Source: Leptospira semungkisensis (GTDB lineage Bacteria; Spirochaetota; Leptospiria; Leptospirales; Leptospiraceae). Taken from it: 64,000 nt of DNA. Each line of letters opens with the position of its first letter. The first letter of the stretch is position 1. The position numbers and the translations under genes were made by a program. The DNA is taken from assembly GCF_004770055.1 (NCBI RefSeq), contig NZ_RQEP01000005.1:558001-622000 (forward strand). The letters run 5' to 3'. Below are positions 44,852 through 54,046 of this stretch, one piece after another. Below the pieces are notes generated by a model that made no database searches, was not told where the DNA came from, and saw only the letters and a program-made list of their open reading frames with translations.

Positions 44852-44961
44852 AAAGAATAAGACGATCTATCCGTACGCTGTTTCTTCAGAATCAAACAAT
44901 TCGCAAATGAAGAATGCAAGCTTCTGGCAGATCTAGCTTCTTATTAAAAGTTAACTTAGGC

Positions 44962-45504
44962 TTATTCCTGAAATAGATAAATACCGGGGAGGTTTCGGAA
45001 CTTACCGTCGTAATCCAAGCCGTAACCGATCACAAATTCCTTACCGATATACCAACCAACGTATTTAATTGGATATCCGACTGCTTCTCCTCCTTCTTTA
45101 AATAAAAGAGCAGCAACTTCTAATGACTTGGGGTTTTTAGAAAGAATATGAGAGATCAAAAACTTCAGGGTCTTTCCTGTATCTACAATATCTTCCACAA
45201 TGATCACATGTCTGTTTTCTATATTTGAATCCAGATCTTTGACCAATTCGACTTCTCCTACTGATTCCGTTCCTTGGTAGGATCTTGCCTGAATGAAATC
45301 CAGCTCAACGGAAAATGGTAAAGACTTTGTAAGATCGGAGAAGAAGTAAACTCCTCCTCGTAGAACGCATACGAAAAGAGGATCCTTATTCTCATAATCC
45401 CTTCCGATCCGGGTTCCCATTTCCGAAACTCTTGCGTCGATCTCTTGCTTTCCGATCAAGACTCTAAAGGGAATATTATCTAAATGTAAAGAATCTTCCT
45501 TCAT
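44962..45504 (-). CDS. hpt: hypoxanthine phosphoribosyltransferase
   Basis: 180 residues. The PRPP loop HVIIVEDIVDTGKTL and the N-terminal FVCVLRGGVYFFSDL give the type I PRTase fold, and LDFIQARSYQ (SY loop) and YVGWYIGKEFVIGYGLDYDGKFRNLPGIY match Hpt. It salvages hypoxanthine and guanine to nucleotides. Its ATG overlaps the stop of the SixA gene (ATGA), so the two are co-translated. Confidence 0.95.
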   Translation of the reverse strand: MKEDSLHLDNIPFRVLIGKQEIDARVSEMGTRIGRDYENKDPLFVCVLRGGVYFFSDLTKSLPFSVELDFIQARSYQGTESVGEVELVKDLDSNIENRHVIIVEDIVDTGKTLKFLISHILSKNPKSLEVAALLFKEGGEAVGYPIKYVGWYIGKEFVIGYGLDYDGKFRNLPGIYLFQE

Positions 45505-45995
45505 GGGATCCAGAACCTTACCAATCTACATTTTTGGATACCGATATCTTCCCAAGATTCCGCATCGGAAACGAGACTAATAAAAGAAGAAGTCGGAAAT
45601 TTTTCAAAGAGAGAAGATTCAGGATCCTTAAGTAACAGAAAATTTGCCAGATCTTCGAATCCGGGATTATGACCGATACATAGAACGCTTTCTTTTTTCG
45701 GATCGACTCCTCTGATTAGGCGAAGCAGATCCGAGTAATCCGCTTCATAGATCTCATCTACTACATGAGTTTCTTTAGAAATAGAATTAGATTCTTCAAG
45801 TATATGCAAAGTTTCTTTAGTTCTCTTAGATGGCGAAACAAGGGCGAGATCCGTCGAAAACGAAACCTTATCCATATATTTAGCAAGAAATCGTGCGTTC
45901 TTTCTACCACGTTTAGATAAAGGACGATCTTTATCTTTGAGAGATAAATTTTCCCAATCCGATTTAGAATGACGAATGAGATGAATCTGTTTCAA
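45501..45995 (-). CDS. SixA-type histidine phosphatase
   Basis: About 164 residues. IHLIRHSKSDW supplies the RH phosphohistidine motif, and LCIGHNPGFEDL the second His, with DRPLSKRGRKNA between, as in SixA/YGL-type histidine phosphatases. SixA dephosphorylates phosphotransfer proteins; the target here is unknown. GGAGGTTCTCGG favours a TTG start at 45995 (giving MKQIHLIRH) over the TTG at 46013. It is upstream of and coupled to hpt. Confidence 0.9.
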   Translation of the reverse strand: MKQIHLIRHSKSDWENLSLKDKDRPLSKRGRKNARFLAKYMDKVSFSTDLALVSPSKRTKETLHILEESNSISKETHVVDEIYEADYSDLLRLIRGVDPKKESVLCIGHNPGFEDLANFLLLKDPESSLFEKFPTSSFISLVSDAESWEDIGIQKCRLVRFWIP

Positions 45996-46073
45996 ACCGA
46001 GAACCTCCTCCAATAAGATCTAATCTGGAATTTCATTGACAAGGATCTTTCTCGGAGATAAAACACAGGATCT

Positions 46074-46748
46074 ATGGCAAAGATCTATCTTGCAATCGGG
46101 GTAATCCTTTTATTCATTTGCCGCCCCAGTATTTTTGCCCAAATCGCAGGTACTCCGGATGAGGAAAAGGCTAAGAAGGAGTTACAGATCCAGTGGTCTA
46201 AGAAATTCCCAGGAGACAAAATCCTGGAAGTGCAAGCAACAGGAAAACCTAAACTAATCGAAAAGGCTTCCAACGAAGAAAGCGGCAATCCAGATCTTCG
46301 TTATAAATTCTCATTCTTTGTTACAAGTCGTAAGAAAGAAGGACAGACCACCAAAACTCCAGTGGGAGTCATCTATCAATTCGTTAGAGAAAGAGGTTGG
46401 GTCTTCGCAGATATGGGAATGGCCAGATCTGTAGTCGTCACTGAGCCTGGCAAAGAACCTCCATCTAAGGATGAAGTCTACCAAGTAGTCGAAGAAGCGA
46501 TCCTAGAAGAAAAAGGAAAATCCAAAACAGTTGAAGCGATTCGACTTAAAGAGCCTGAGTTCGGACAGAACCTAACTCCTACAAAAGAGCAATTCTGGTT
46601 TCGTTATGAAGGAGAATATGAGTTTTCCGAAAACACAAACAAAACCATTTGCACTGATATAGTTGTCCGACTCGTAAAAGATCAGGGCTCGGCAAATTGG
46701 AAGGCAGAATGGGATGATAGAGGAAGATGCAAATCCGCAGACGAATAA
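46074..46748 (+). CDS. secreted protein of unknown function
   Basis: 224 residues with a signal peptide (KIYLAIGVILLFICRPSIFAQ). The mature part is highly charged and appears to hold two related halves: WSKKFPGDKILEVQATGKPK and the later EEAILEEKGKSKTVEAIRLKEPE each precede a strand-rich block (RYKFSFFVTSRK, FRYEGEYEFSEN). This suggests an internal duplication of a small alpha/beta domain. No family recognised. Divergent from sixA. Confidence 0.75.
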   Translation: MAKIYLAIGVILLFICRPSIFAQIAGTPDEEKAKKELQIQWSKKFPGDKILEVQATGKPKLIEKASNEESGNPDLRYKFSFFVTSRKKEGQTTKTPVGVIYQFVRERGWVFADMGMARSVVVTEPGKEPPSKDEVYQVVEEAILEEKGKSKTVEAIRLKEPEFGQNLTPTKEQFWFRYEGEYEFSENTNKTICTDIVVRLVKDQGSANWKAEWDDRGRCKSADE

Positions 46749-46830
46749 TAGCGCTCTGAGAGATTTTCTGCTCTAATAAATTCTTTTTTCTTAAAATAGA
46801 AATCCGTACAGCAAGGCAGAGCGAAGGATT

Positions 46831-47928
46831 TCAGATCCGATCCTTTCCTACCAATTCAGAGATAGAATTCACTCCTGCCTTTTTCATCGTCTTATCCAAA
46901 TATTCTAAGATCCTTACAGGCAATAGCGGCCCGTTATATACGTAACCGGTATACACTTGTATAAGATTCGCTCCTGCCAGGATCTTTTCGAGAGCAGCTT
47001 CTCCCGAATCGATTCCTCCGACCCCTATAATCGGAATACTTCCCTTTAAGATCGAATACCCATAACGGATCATTTCAGTGGATCTTTGACGTAAAGGTCG
47101 CCCGGAAACTCCACCTTCTTTTTCCACATTCGGATAACGAGAAAGCACAGTCTTATCTATCGTTGTGTTTGTGAGTATTACCCCGGAAAGCTGAAGCTCC
47201 GGCATAAGTTCTAATAAAGGCTTTAGCTCTTCCTTTTCCATATCAGGTGCAAATTTCACGAATGTTGGAATGGGGAACTTCCCACCCAAACCGCTTCGAA
47301 TGCCTTGCATGAGCTGTATTAGATTTTCTTTCTTTTGGAAATTTCTAAGGCCAGGAGTATTGGGAGAAGAAATATTGATCACAGCATAATCTGCGTATGG
47401 AGTGAGTCTCTTCAAAGAATAAACGTAATCATGTACGGCATCTTCTTCAGAAACTAGTTTCGTTTTTCCTACATTGATTCCACGAACAGAGTTCTTCTTT
47501 TGATTCTTCAGAGTTTCTTCAGCAAGATCGGCTCCTGGATTATTGAAACCCATTCGATTGATCAACGCTTGGTCTTCTTGGTAGCGAAAGATCCTAGGCT
47601 TCGGATTTCCCGGCTGTCCTTGGCCGGTAATTGTTCCCACTTCTATAGAACCGAAACCAAGCCTGGATAAGAAAGGATACAATTCTCCCGTTTTATCAAA
47701 TCCTGCACCAAGACCCACCGGATTCGCGAATTCGATTCCGGCAACCTTGGATCTCAATCTCTCACTCGAATAAGAAGTTAAGCTTTCTAAAATAGGAAAT
47801 ACAAATGGAACTCTTTGCGTTAGAGAAAGCAAACCCTGAGCCAGATAGTGCGCGGTCTCAGGATCAATACTTAAGAATAAAGGCTTTGCAGTTTTTTCGT
47901 AGACCCATTGTTTCCAATTGGAATTCAT
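46831..47928 (-). CDS. pyrD: dihydroorotate dehydrogenase (quinone), class 2
   Basis: 365 residues. It oxidises dihydroorotate to orotate in pyrimidine synthesis with FMN and membrane quinone. The N-terminal amphipathic membrane helix (DPETAHYLAQGLLSLTQ) marks class 2. GIEFANPVGLGAGFDKTGE, GSIEVGTITGQGQPGNPKPR, NRMGFNNPGAD, VINISSPNTPGLRNFQ, and IGVGGIDSGEAALEKILAGANLIQVYTGYVYNGP-type FMN phosphate loop are all present. GGAGAAG precedes the ATG. It follows the ABC permease stop by 10 bases. Confidence 0.95.
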   Translation of the reverse strand: MNSNWKQWVYEKTAKPLFLSIDPETAHYLAQGLLSLTQRVPFVFPILESLTSYSSERLRSKVAGIEFANPVGLGAGFDKTGELYPFLSRLGFGSIEVGTITGQGQPGNPKPRIFRYQEDQALINRMGFNNPGADLAEETLKNQKKNSVRGINVGKTKLVSEEDAVHDYVYSLKRLTPYADYAVINISSPNTPGLRNFQKKENLIQLMQGIRSGLGGKFPIPTFVKFAPDMEKEELKPLLELMPELQLSGVILTNTTIDKTVLSRYPNVEKEGGVSGRPLRQRSTEMIRYGYSILKGSIPIIGVGGIDSGEAALEKILAGANLIQVYTGYVYNGPLLPVRILEYLDKTMKKAGVNSISELVGKDRI

Positions 47929-47938
47929 TTCTTCTCCT

Positions 47939-49006
47939 TTAAGACCAACGGAAAATACGAAGTCCCAATCCCAAGAAACCGAAACCGATGAGTATCATCC
48001 ATAAACATGGATAAACGATCTCAGCAAGTCCTGAACCTTCGATGAAAACCGCTCGGAGAGAATCCGCCATTAAAGTCAAAGGAAGATGACGGATAACAGG
48101 AAGCACCACGTCCGGAAAATTCTTATAACTGAAAAAGATACCGGAGAGCACCATCATCGGAAAAGTAAACGCGTTCACCAAACCGTTTCCAACCTGAGAA
48201 CTCTGCGCTCTCGAACCCACAAAGATCCCGATACAGGCGAACACAAAATTACCTGTCAGAAAAACCAAGAATCCTGCAATTGGCGATCCGAAGAATGCAG
48301 TATCGAAGACCGTAAATGCAAACGTTAAGAAGATAATCGATTCTACAATAGTGACTACCAATCGAGTAAAGAAGAAGGAAAGAACGAAAGCAAGTTTGTT
48401 CATCGGGGTCGCTGACATCCTTCTCAAAAGCTTTTTCAATCTCATCTCGATCAGGTTCCAACCCACTCCCCAAAGACAGGAGTTCATGACTCCCATAGCA
48501 AGCATTCCAGGGACTAGATAATCGATGTATCTTGTTCCCTTAGAATCTAATTTTTTAATATTCGAAACCTTCTTCTCGGAACCTGATTCCGACAATAAAG
48601 CGTTTGAAAGAAGAAGGTAATCTCTCTGTGCATTCGCATTACTTGGATCGAAGGAAAATTCTAAATTTCCATCTGCATCTTCTTTTACTAAAAGATTGAT
48701 CTCTCCTCTCTTGAGAGCCTTGATTGCGTCTTCTTCTTGCAGTACGTTCGGAAGAATGACTCCTAATCCGTCGGAGTTCCCACCTACAGATTGAGCGAAT
48801 GCTTTCTCGATTCGAGAAGAAAGTTGGTCAGCATGATGAGAAGAAGAGAGAATCGCAACTCTAGTGAGAGGAACTCCCTTATTTGCAAATGCAAGTCCTA
48901 AGACTCCCGCAATCGCGATCGGAAAAATAAACGCCCAGAACAGAATCCCGGGTTCTCTATAAAATTCCTTTAATTGGATCGTGACTAAATGATAGATCTG
49001 TTTCAT
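47939..49006 (-). CDS. ABC-2 type exporter permease
   Basis: 355 residues. One N-terminal helix (ILFWAFIFPIAIAGVLGLAF), a periplasmic loop of about 140 residues, then five C-terminal helices form the ABC-2/YhfI-DrrB layout. The cytosolic loop MRLKKLLRRMSATPMNKLAFVLSF is typical. The start overlaps the ATPase stop (ATGA). With the upstream ATPase it forms an efflux system; substrate unknown. Confidence 0.9.
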   Translation of the reverse strand: MKQIYHLVTIQLKEFYREPGILFWAFIFPIAIAGVLGLAFANKGVPLTRVAILSSSHHADQLSSRIEKAFAQSVGGNSDGLGVILPNVLQEEDAIKALKRGEINLLVKEDADGNLEFSFDPSNANAQRDYLLLSNALLSESGSEKKVSNIKKLDSKGTRYIDYLVPGMLAMGVMNSCLWGVGWNLIEMRLKKLLRRMSATPMNKLAFVLSFFFTRLVVTIVESIIFLTFAFTVFDTAFFGSPIAGFLVFLTGNFVFACIGIFVGSRAQSSQVGNGLVNAFTFPMMVLSGIFFSYKNFPDVVLPVIRHLPLTLMADSLRAVFIEGSGLAEIVYPCLWMILIGFGFLGLGLRIFRWS

Positions 49007-49938
49007 TCTCCCAAACCTCTTCCTGTCATGGAAAGGAATAAGTCGTCTAAAGTCTTCTTATGACATTCCAATTCTTTTAAAACGATCCCCGATCTGGAAA
49101 AGGAATCCAACATAGCAGGAAGATAATCCGTGATCCTTTCTACGAAGACTCTTCCTTCCTTTGATTCGCCATTCCAAGTGAATTTGAATCTTCCTTTTTC
49201 GGGAAGATGTCCCACTGGATCTGCTCCGTTTTCTAAGGAGAAGCGAACGATCTCTCCTCCTCCTAATTTTCCCAATAGATCCGATAAAGTTCCTTGGTCC
49301 AAGATCTTTCCCTTGTCCATTACGATGATTCTTTCGCAGAGAACTTCGGCTTCTTCCATATAATGAGTGGTAAGGATCATAGTAGTTCCGTACGCGCGAA
49401 GATCTTCTAGGATCTTCCAGATATCTCTTCTGGCTCCTGGATCCAAACCGGTAGTAGGTTCATCTAAGAAAAGGATCTCCGGTTTATTCATAATAGAAAC
49501 ACCCAGAGCCAATCTCTGTCTTTGTCCTCCGGATAAACTATTTACGAAGGATTGTTTCTTTTCAGTTAATCTTGTGAGTTCTAAAATTTCATGAAGCCTG
49601 GATTCGGGAGCCTTATAAAAACTTCCGAATAATTTCAAAGTTTCCCAAACAGTAGCTCGATCCATAAATCGAGTCTCTTGCAAAGCCAAGCCTATATTGC
49701 TACGTAAATACTTTTCGTTCTTGGACCAACTCGTTCCCAAAAGAGTGATCTGGCCAGAGTCAGGAGTTTGAATCCCTTCTAGCATTTCAATGAGAGTGGT
49801 TTTACCAGCTCCGTTCGGTCCCAAAAGACCAACGAATTCTCCCTTGCGAATCTCCAAAGAGAGATCGCTGACAGCAATCACGTCCTTGAACTTTTTTGTA
49901 ACATTTTTAACGGATATAATCGAAGAAGGATCAGACAC
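49003..49938 (-). CDS. ABC exporter ATP-binding protein (CcmA/DrrA type)
   Basis: 311 residues. Walker A GLLGPNGAGKTTL, signature LSGGQRQRLALG, Walker B ILFLDEPTTGLDP and the switch His in MILTTHYMEEAE are intact. A C-terminal extension of about 90 residues is typical of DrrA-like exporters. It energises the ABC-2 permease, which is translationally coupled downstream. The pyrD gene continues the same strand after 10 bases. Confidence 0.92.
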   Translation of the reverse strand: MSDPSSIISVKNVTKKFKDVIAVSDLSLEIRKGEFVGLLGPNGAGKTTLIEMLEGIQTPDSGQITLLGTSWSKNEKYLRSNIGLALQETRFMDRATVWETLKLFGSFYKAPESRLHEILELTRLTEKKQSFVNSLSGGQRQRLALGVSIMNKPEILFLDEPTTGLDPGARRDIWKILEDLRAYGTTMILTTHYMEEAEVLCERIIVMDKGKILDQGTLSDLLGKLGGGEIVRFSLENGADPVGHLPEKGRFKFTWNGESKEGRVFVERITDYLPAMLDSFSRSGIVLKELECHKKTLDDLFLSMTGRGLGE

Positions 49939-49992
49939 TGTTCTCTACCCAATGCTTAGAATGAGAGATGCGCTTTCGGTTTCAAGAAATTT

Positions 49993-50008
49993 AGGGAAGA
50001 GCTTCCCT
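49993..50008 (-). terminator. hairpin after the patatin gene
   Basis: AGGGAAG-AG-CTTCCCT (49993-50008), a nearly continuous inverted repeat 18 bases beyond the patatin stop, followed on the minus strand by AAATTTCTTG. It probably separates the patatin from the ABC operon; the T-tract is short. Confidence 0.4.
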
Positions 50009-50025
50009 TATCTTAATTTTAGAAA

Positions 50026-51030
50026 TCAGGAAGGACGAGCAAGTTTCTCCGCTTTCTTTACCCAATCCTTTTTGAGATACTCAAGTATTCTTTCCTTACT
50101 TCGAAACGCATCCGATTTGCCCTGCTCGTAAGCTTCTCTCACTCCTTTTGCGTTCGTATAATCAAAAGAAGAAATCGGAAGAGGTTTAGAAGGAGTCACC
50201 AAAAAACAACGATCCAAGAGATGTGGATCCTTTCCTACAAGAGTGGTTTGTTCATAATGAATACCGATCACTTTTGCGTTCGGAGGAAAGGCTTCCAACA
50301 TCAAGTTATTCGTAAGACCGCCGTCCAAATAATATTCCCTTCCATGGTTTTGAAAAGAAACGATAGGAGGAAGAGAAGAAGAATTCATGATAATCTGCTC
50401 GATCACGGTCGGATCCCTGAAGTCTGCTTCGGTAAATAATACTTCCTTCATGTTCCAATTTCTCAGAACACGAAAGGTCCTCTCCGTATGCAAACCCTTG
50501 CCTCTATCCCTTTCGTCCTCTATAAACGCCTTGCCGGTTTCTGCAATCAGTCTTGCTAAACGAAATGTATTCTTATGCGCATCGTCCTTAGGAAATGCTT
50601 TGATCGTATGAATGAAAACTTTTGCGCCGGATTGAATGATCTTTTGAAAATCCATCCCGAATCGAATTGTTTTACGATACATTTCCTCATGAGGAAACGC
50701 TCTCTCTCCTCTGAAGAAACGAGTGAAATAAAAATTGCGAGGATTCTTGCGAACAATTCTTTCAAAGAAGGAAACAGTCTCTTCTTCCGTTTCAGAAATA
50801 AGACAAAGTACCATGGCGGCCCCGGCAGAAACTCCGGAAACCTGTCTGAGCTTTAGCCCCCAAGACTTCAACTCATGACCGAAACCCAAACCGTAAAATG
50901 CCTTACAACCTCCGCCGGCGATCGCAAAGCAAATCTCATTCTCCAACCAAATTCCTTGGAACACTCCTTCGATTTTAGAAGTGGGATCGGGTTTGCGAGA
51001 AGGAAGTTCGTAATCATCCAGGATGGGCAT
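50026..51030 (-). CDS. patatin-like phospholipase
   Basis: About 334 residues. FAIAGGGCKAFYGLGFGHEL is the oxyanion glycine loop, VSGVSAGAAMVL the nucleophile elbow GxSxG, and YLDGGLTNNL holds the catalytic Asp (DGG). The Ser-Asp dyad is therefore complete. Lipid acyl hydrolase, cytosolic as no signal peptide is seen. I took the ATG at 51030; the frame extends to 51054. Substrate unknown. Confidence 0.9.
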   Translation of the reverse strand: MPILDDYELPSRKPDPTSKIEGVFQGIWLENEICFAIAGGGCKAFYGLGFGHELKSWGLKLRQVSGVSAGAAMVLCLISETEEETVSFFERIVRKNPRNFYFTRFFRGERAFPHEEMYRKTIRFGMDFQKIIQSGAKVFIHTIKAFPKDDAHKNTFRLARLIAETGKAFIEDERDRGKGLHTERTFRVLRNWNMKEVLFTEADFRDPTVIEQIIMNSSSLPPIVSFQNHGREYYLDGGLTNNLMLEAFPPNAKVIGIHYEQTTLVGKDPHLLDRCFLVTPSKPLPISSFDYTNAKGVREAYEQGKSDAFRSKERILEYLKKDWVKKAEKLARPS

Positions 51031-51152
51031 ATAATTCTTCTCTTCGCATAGCATCTATAGTCAATTTCTTTTGAACGGAAAAGCTCCGAAAATAAAAAAG
51101 TGCAAGGCTCAAGCGCGATTTTCTATTTCTTCAGCTAAACAAATCCGAGAGA

Positions 51153-52403
51153 TCAAAGCTCTAATAGAACCAAAACTTCGAAATGCTGTGTCCGCGGAAA
51201 AAAATCCGTTAGAACTATCTCTTTCAATCTGTATCCGAAGCTTTCCAAAAGGCTCAGATCTCGAGCTAAGGTAGTATGATTGCAACTAGAGTAAATGATC
51301 CGATTCGGCTTAAGATTATTAAAGAAATTTAATAAATTAGCAGACGCACCGGCCCGAGGAGGATTCAAGATACAAAGCTTAGAACCGGATCCGGACAATT
51401 CTTTAGGCAAAGTAGAATCCAAATCCATCGCGGTAAATTCCAAGTGAGAAAAGCCTGCTTTCTCGGAATTCTTCTTTGCTGCTTCTACAGAAGATTTAGA
51501 TAACTCGAAGCCTGCCAAGCCCCCGACTCGAGAAGCGATTGCCAAACTGATCAAACCGGCTCCGCAATAAAATTCCAAAACCTTGCCGGTATTCTCCGGG
51601 ATCCAAGAGCGGATCTTTTTCATCCAATCTTCCAAGAGAAAGCGATTCACCTGAGTAAAACCTTCCGCAGGAATGGCCCATTCTAAATTTTCAGGCAAGA
51701 AGGGACCTATTTTCACTTCGGATCTATCATATTCCAAGATCGTACCCAGAGAATATCTAAGCTTCCAATCCTTAGAACCGAAAACGGATCCTCTCTTCTC
51801 CAAATTCTTATGAATGAATTCGTTCATTTCTTTCGGAAGATTCTTACATCCTTCTTCCGGAAAAGGAACGAGAGAATTGGAATTCTCCTGAAAGAATCCA
51901 GCTTGGATCTTGCCTTTTGTTTTCTGGATCTTGATCTGAGCAGTATTTCTATAACCTTCCGACGGCCCACTTAGGATCTCGATCGAAGGAATATCGCTCT
52001 TAGAAATCTTGAGTGCTCGTAAAAAAGTTTCGAGCAAGAGCTCTTTTTTAATACGAAGCTCTTCTTCGTAAGTAATGTGGCGATACGAACAACCTCCACA
52101 CTCAGGAAAAGAAGAACAATCGGATGCGATCCTAAGCGGAGAAGGCTTTTCGACAGAAGTCACTCTTCCCCAAATCAGTTTAGAATTTTCTTTATCGATC
52201 CGAACATCGACAGTCTCGCCGGGAATTCCTGCTTTTACAAAAACGGTTTTATCTTCCGCATGAGAAATAGAAGTACCTAGATTCGCCCATTTCTCCAGCC
52301 TGAGTCCTGAAATTTCTCGAGACTGAAAAACCTTGGCGTGAAAATTTTGAGATCTCTTTCTTCCGATCCCCGACTTCTTCGCACGGTTCTTTTCCGTACC
52401 CAT
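51153..52403 (-). CDS. TrmA/RlmD-family RNA (uracil-5-)-methyltransferase
   Basis: 416 residues. An N-terminal basic tail and TRAM-like beta domain (to residue 90) precede the Fe-S motif SDCSSFPECGGCSYRH with four Cys. The catalytic domain has LEFYCGAGLISLAIA (SAM binding), CILNPPRAGAS and the nucleophile Cys in IIYSSCNHTTLARDL. It methylates U in 23S rRNA or tRNA. The motif NPPRAG carries Asn where RlmD and TrmA usually have Asp. The specific target cannot be told. Confidence 0.9.
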   Translation of the reverse strand: MGTEKNRAKKSGIGRKRSQNFHAKVFQSREISGLRLEKWANLGTSISHAEDKTVFVKAGIPGETVDVRIDKENSKLIWGRVTSVEKPSPLRIASDCSSFPECGGCSYRHITYEEELRIKKELLLETFLRALKISKSDIPSIEILSGPSEGYRNTAQIKIQKTKGKIQAGFFQENSNSLVPFPEEGCKNLPKEMNEFIHKNLEKRGSVFGSKDWKLRYSLGTILEYDRSEVKIGPFLPENLEWAIPAEGFTQVNRFLLEDWMKKIRSWIPENTGKVLEFYCGAGLISLAIASRVGGLAGFELSKSSVEAAKKNSEKAGFSHLEFTAMDLDSTLPKELSGSGSKLCILNPPRAGASANLLNFFNNLKPNRIIYSSCNHTTLARDLSLLESFGYRLKEIVLTDFFPRTQHFEVLVLLEL

Positions 52404-52415
52404 AGGTAAATCACC

Positions 52416-52446
52416 TTGACAGGGTCCCCCATCTTGTCAGTAAAGT
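52416..52446 (+). promoter_or_regulatory. possible promoter of the tRNA-Ser pair
   Basis: TTGACA (52416-52421) is a perfect -35. TAAAGT (52441-52446) at 19 bases is a fair -10, 11 bases before the tRNA start. The spacing is long. It overlaps the region just upstream of the leftward methyltransferase gene. Confidence 0.45.
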
Positions 52447-52457
52447 AATCCTTAACC

Positions 52458-52543
<86 letters not shown>

Positions 52544-52555
52544 ATTGGAAATCAT

Positions 52556-52644
<89 letters not shown>

Positions 52645-52685
52645 AAAATTTCCAAAACAGAACCTGATCGCGGGAACAAAAAAGA

Positions 52686-53132
52686 ATGTCTGACCAGAGA
52701 TTCAATACCCGGGAATTCCTGGAAGAGACAAAGCGCTTGTTAGAAGGGGATGATTATCCCAATCTTTTTGCCGCAATATCCTATATTCCTTTTTTCGGAT
52801 GGGCTCTTCCTTGGTTTTTCAGAAGACGCCAAGAGATTTGCAAGTTCCATGCAATCCAAGCCATCAAGCTCAACTCCGGTTTTGTGTTCTTATATCTTCT
52901 AGTTTGGTTCTTAAGAGAGTTTCCTATTCTGAGCACCATACTTAGATGGATCCATGCGAATCCTGTCGTTACGGATTTTATCAGCTATGTCGCTTGGCTC
53001 TCCCTCTTGGGTTATGGGATCTTAGGAGCCCTTCAAGCATACCAAGGCAAACTATTCGTATTACCTTTCTTTCCGGAAATAGAGAATGAAGTTCGAAAAA
53101 TACTCAGCAAAATTCGCGGATCTCAAAGCTAA
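52686..53132 (+). CDS. membrane protein of unknown function, first of an overlapping pair
   Basis: 148 residues. ISYIPFFGWALPWFF then RRQEICKFHAIQAIKLNSGF resembles the small DUF4870/Tic20-like membrane proteins, in which a FHAxQA motif sits between helices; this is a loose match. Three or four helices. It overlaps the next membrane protein gene by 47 bases in another frame. It sits between the tRNA-Ser pair and tRNA-Arg. Confidence 0.7.
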   Translation: MSDQRFNTREFLEETKRLLEGDDYPNLFAAISYIPFFGWALPWFFRRRQEICKFHAIQAIKLNSGFVFLYLLVWFLREFPILSTILRWIHANPVVTDFISYVAWLSLLGYGILGALQAYQGKLFVLPFFPEIENEVRKILSKIRGSQS

Positions 53133-53517
53133 ACTCCTAGGACTTGTTTCTCCTTATTGGAAACGAGCCGTTGATTTTACAAGGACCGAGATCTTTAGAG
53201 TCTATCTAGTCACTCTTCCTCTGTTCGGAAATTGGCTTATAGGCTTTACCTTCTTCTCCAAAGAAGCAGAAGTATATAGACATTCCAAACTCTCATTCTT
53301 AAACGTTCTTTACTTCATCTCATTTCTAATATTGTCCTGGCTCTTCTCTATGATCCCAGTTGCCGGCCCTTGGCTTGCAAACTTGGCTCATCTTGCAGGA
53401 GTGATTATCTATCTTGGCCTATCCGGTTTCCTGCTATACAATTACACTAAGGGAAAAAAACTGGTCCCGAAACTTCCGGAAAAGCATTTAGCTCTACTGG
53501 AACAAAGGCTATTTTAA
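53086..53517 (+). CDS. membrane protein of unknown function, second of an overlapping pair
   Basis: 143 residues. A helical N-terminus, then three hydrophobic helices (IFRVYLVTLPLFGNWLIGF, FLNVLYFISFLILSWLFSMIPVAGPW and the last around GVIIYLGLSGFLLYN). The VAGPWLANLAHLAGVI stretch echoes the IPFFGWALPW of its partner, so the two may be a split or duplicated version of one family. ATG at 53086 lies inside the preceding gene. tRNA-Arg begins 10 bases after the stop. Confidence 0.68.
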   Translation: MKFEKYSAKFADLKAKLLGLVSPYWKRAVDFTRTEIFRVYLVTLPLFGNWLIGFTFFSKEAEVYRHSKLSFLNVLYFISFLILSWLFSMIPVAGPWLANLAHLAGVIIYLGLSGFLLYNYTKGKKLVPKLPEKHLALLEQRLF

Positions 53518-53527
53518 GCCAAAACTC

Positions 53528-53604
<77 letters not shown>

Positions 53605-53866
53605 CTGGCGAATTCTCGCTTCGCGAGAACCGAGCTCTCCGCTTAAATCTGCGAAGCACCAAGCTACTCCTCAATTCCAATCGGAAACTTCTTCTTTCCT
53701 GCTTGTCGCATCGCAGGATAACGCTTCGATCTCTTTCGCATAAAATCTCAAATAAAATTATGTCTCTTTAGGGATGAAAATATTCCTGAATTTTACTCCA
53801 GAAAACTTGACTTTAATAATGAGTCTCAAAAACGATAGTATTAGAAATAGAGACCGGGAATCACGA

Positions 53867-54046
53867 ATGGAAAAGTGCCATTGCGCTCAAATCACGTTTG
53901 AAAGAATCGTAGAGACTGCTAAACAAGAAGGAAAAGACTATCGCGAAGTAGTCAAGGCTTGCGGAGCCGCAGACACCTGCACCGCTTGCAAAGACTATCT
54001 GATCGCGTATTGTGAGCAGCACCTACAACTTGTCGCGGCCGGATAA
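53867..54046 (+). CDS. BFD-like small Cys-rich protein, probable [2Fe-2S] binder
   Basis: 59 residues from the ATG at 53867; the frame extends to 53774. CHCAQITFERIV near the start and CGAADTCTACKDYL later give the CxC...CxxC-type pattern of bacterioferritin-associated-ferredoxin-like domains, with one further Cys. Such domains bind [2Fe-2S] and pass electrons, for example to release iron from bacterioferritin. No ferritin gene is adjacent. An imperfect dyad TTGACT-N9-AGTCTCAA lies about 50 bases upstream. It overlaps the cupin gene by 35 bases. Confidence 0.8.
   Translation: MEKCHCAQITFERIVETAKQEGKDYREVVKACGAADTCTACKDYLIAYCEQHLQLVAAG

Noticed and set aside
46748..46831. CGCTCTG and CAGAGCG about 60 bases apart as a terminator
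   Set aside because: The loop is too long and no T-run follows either arm.
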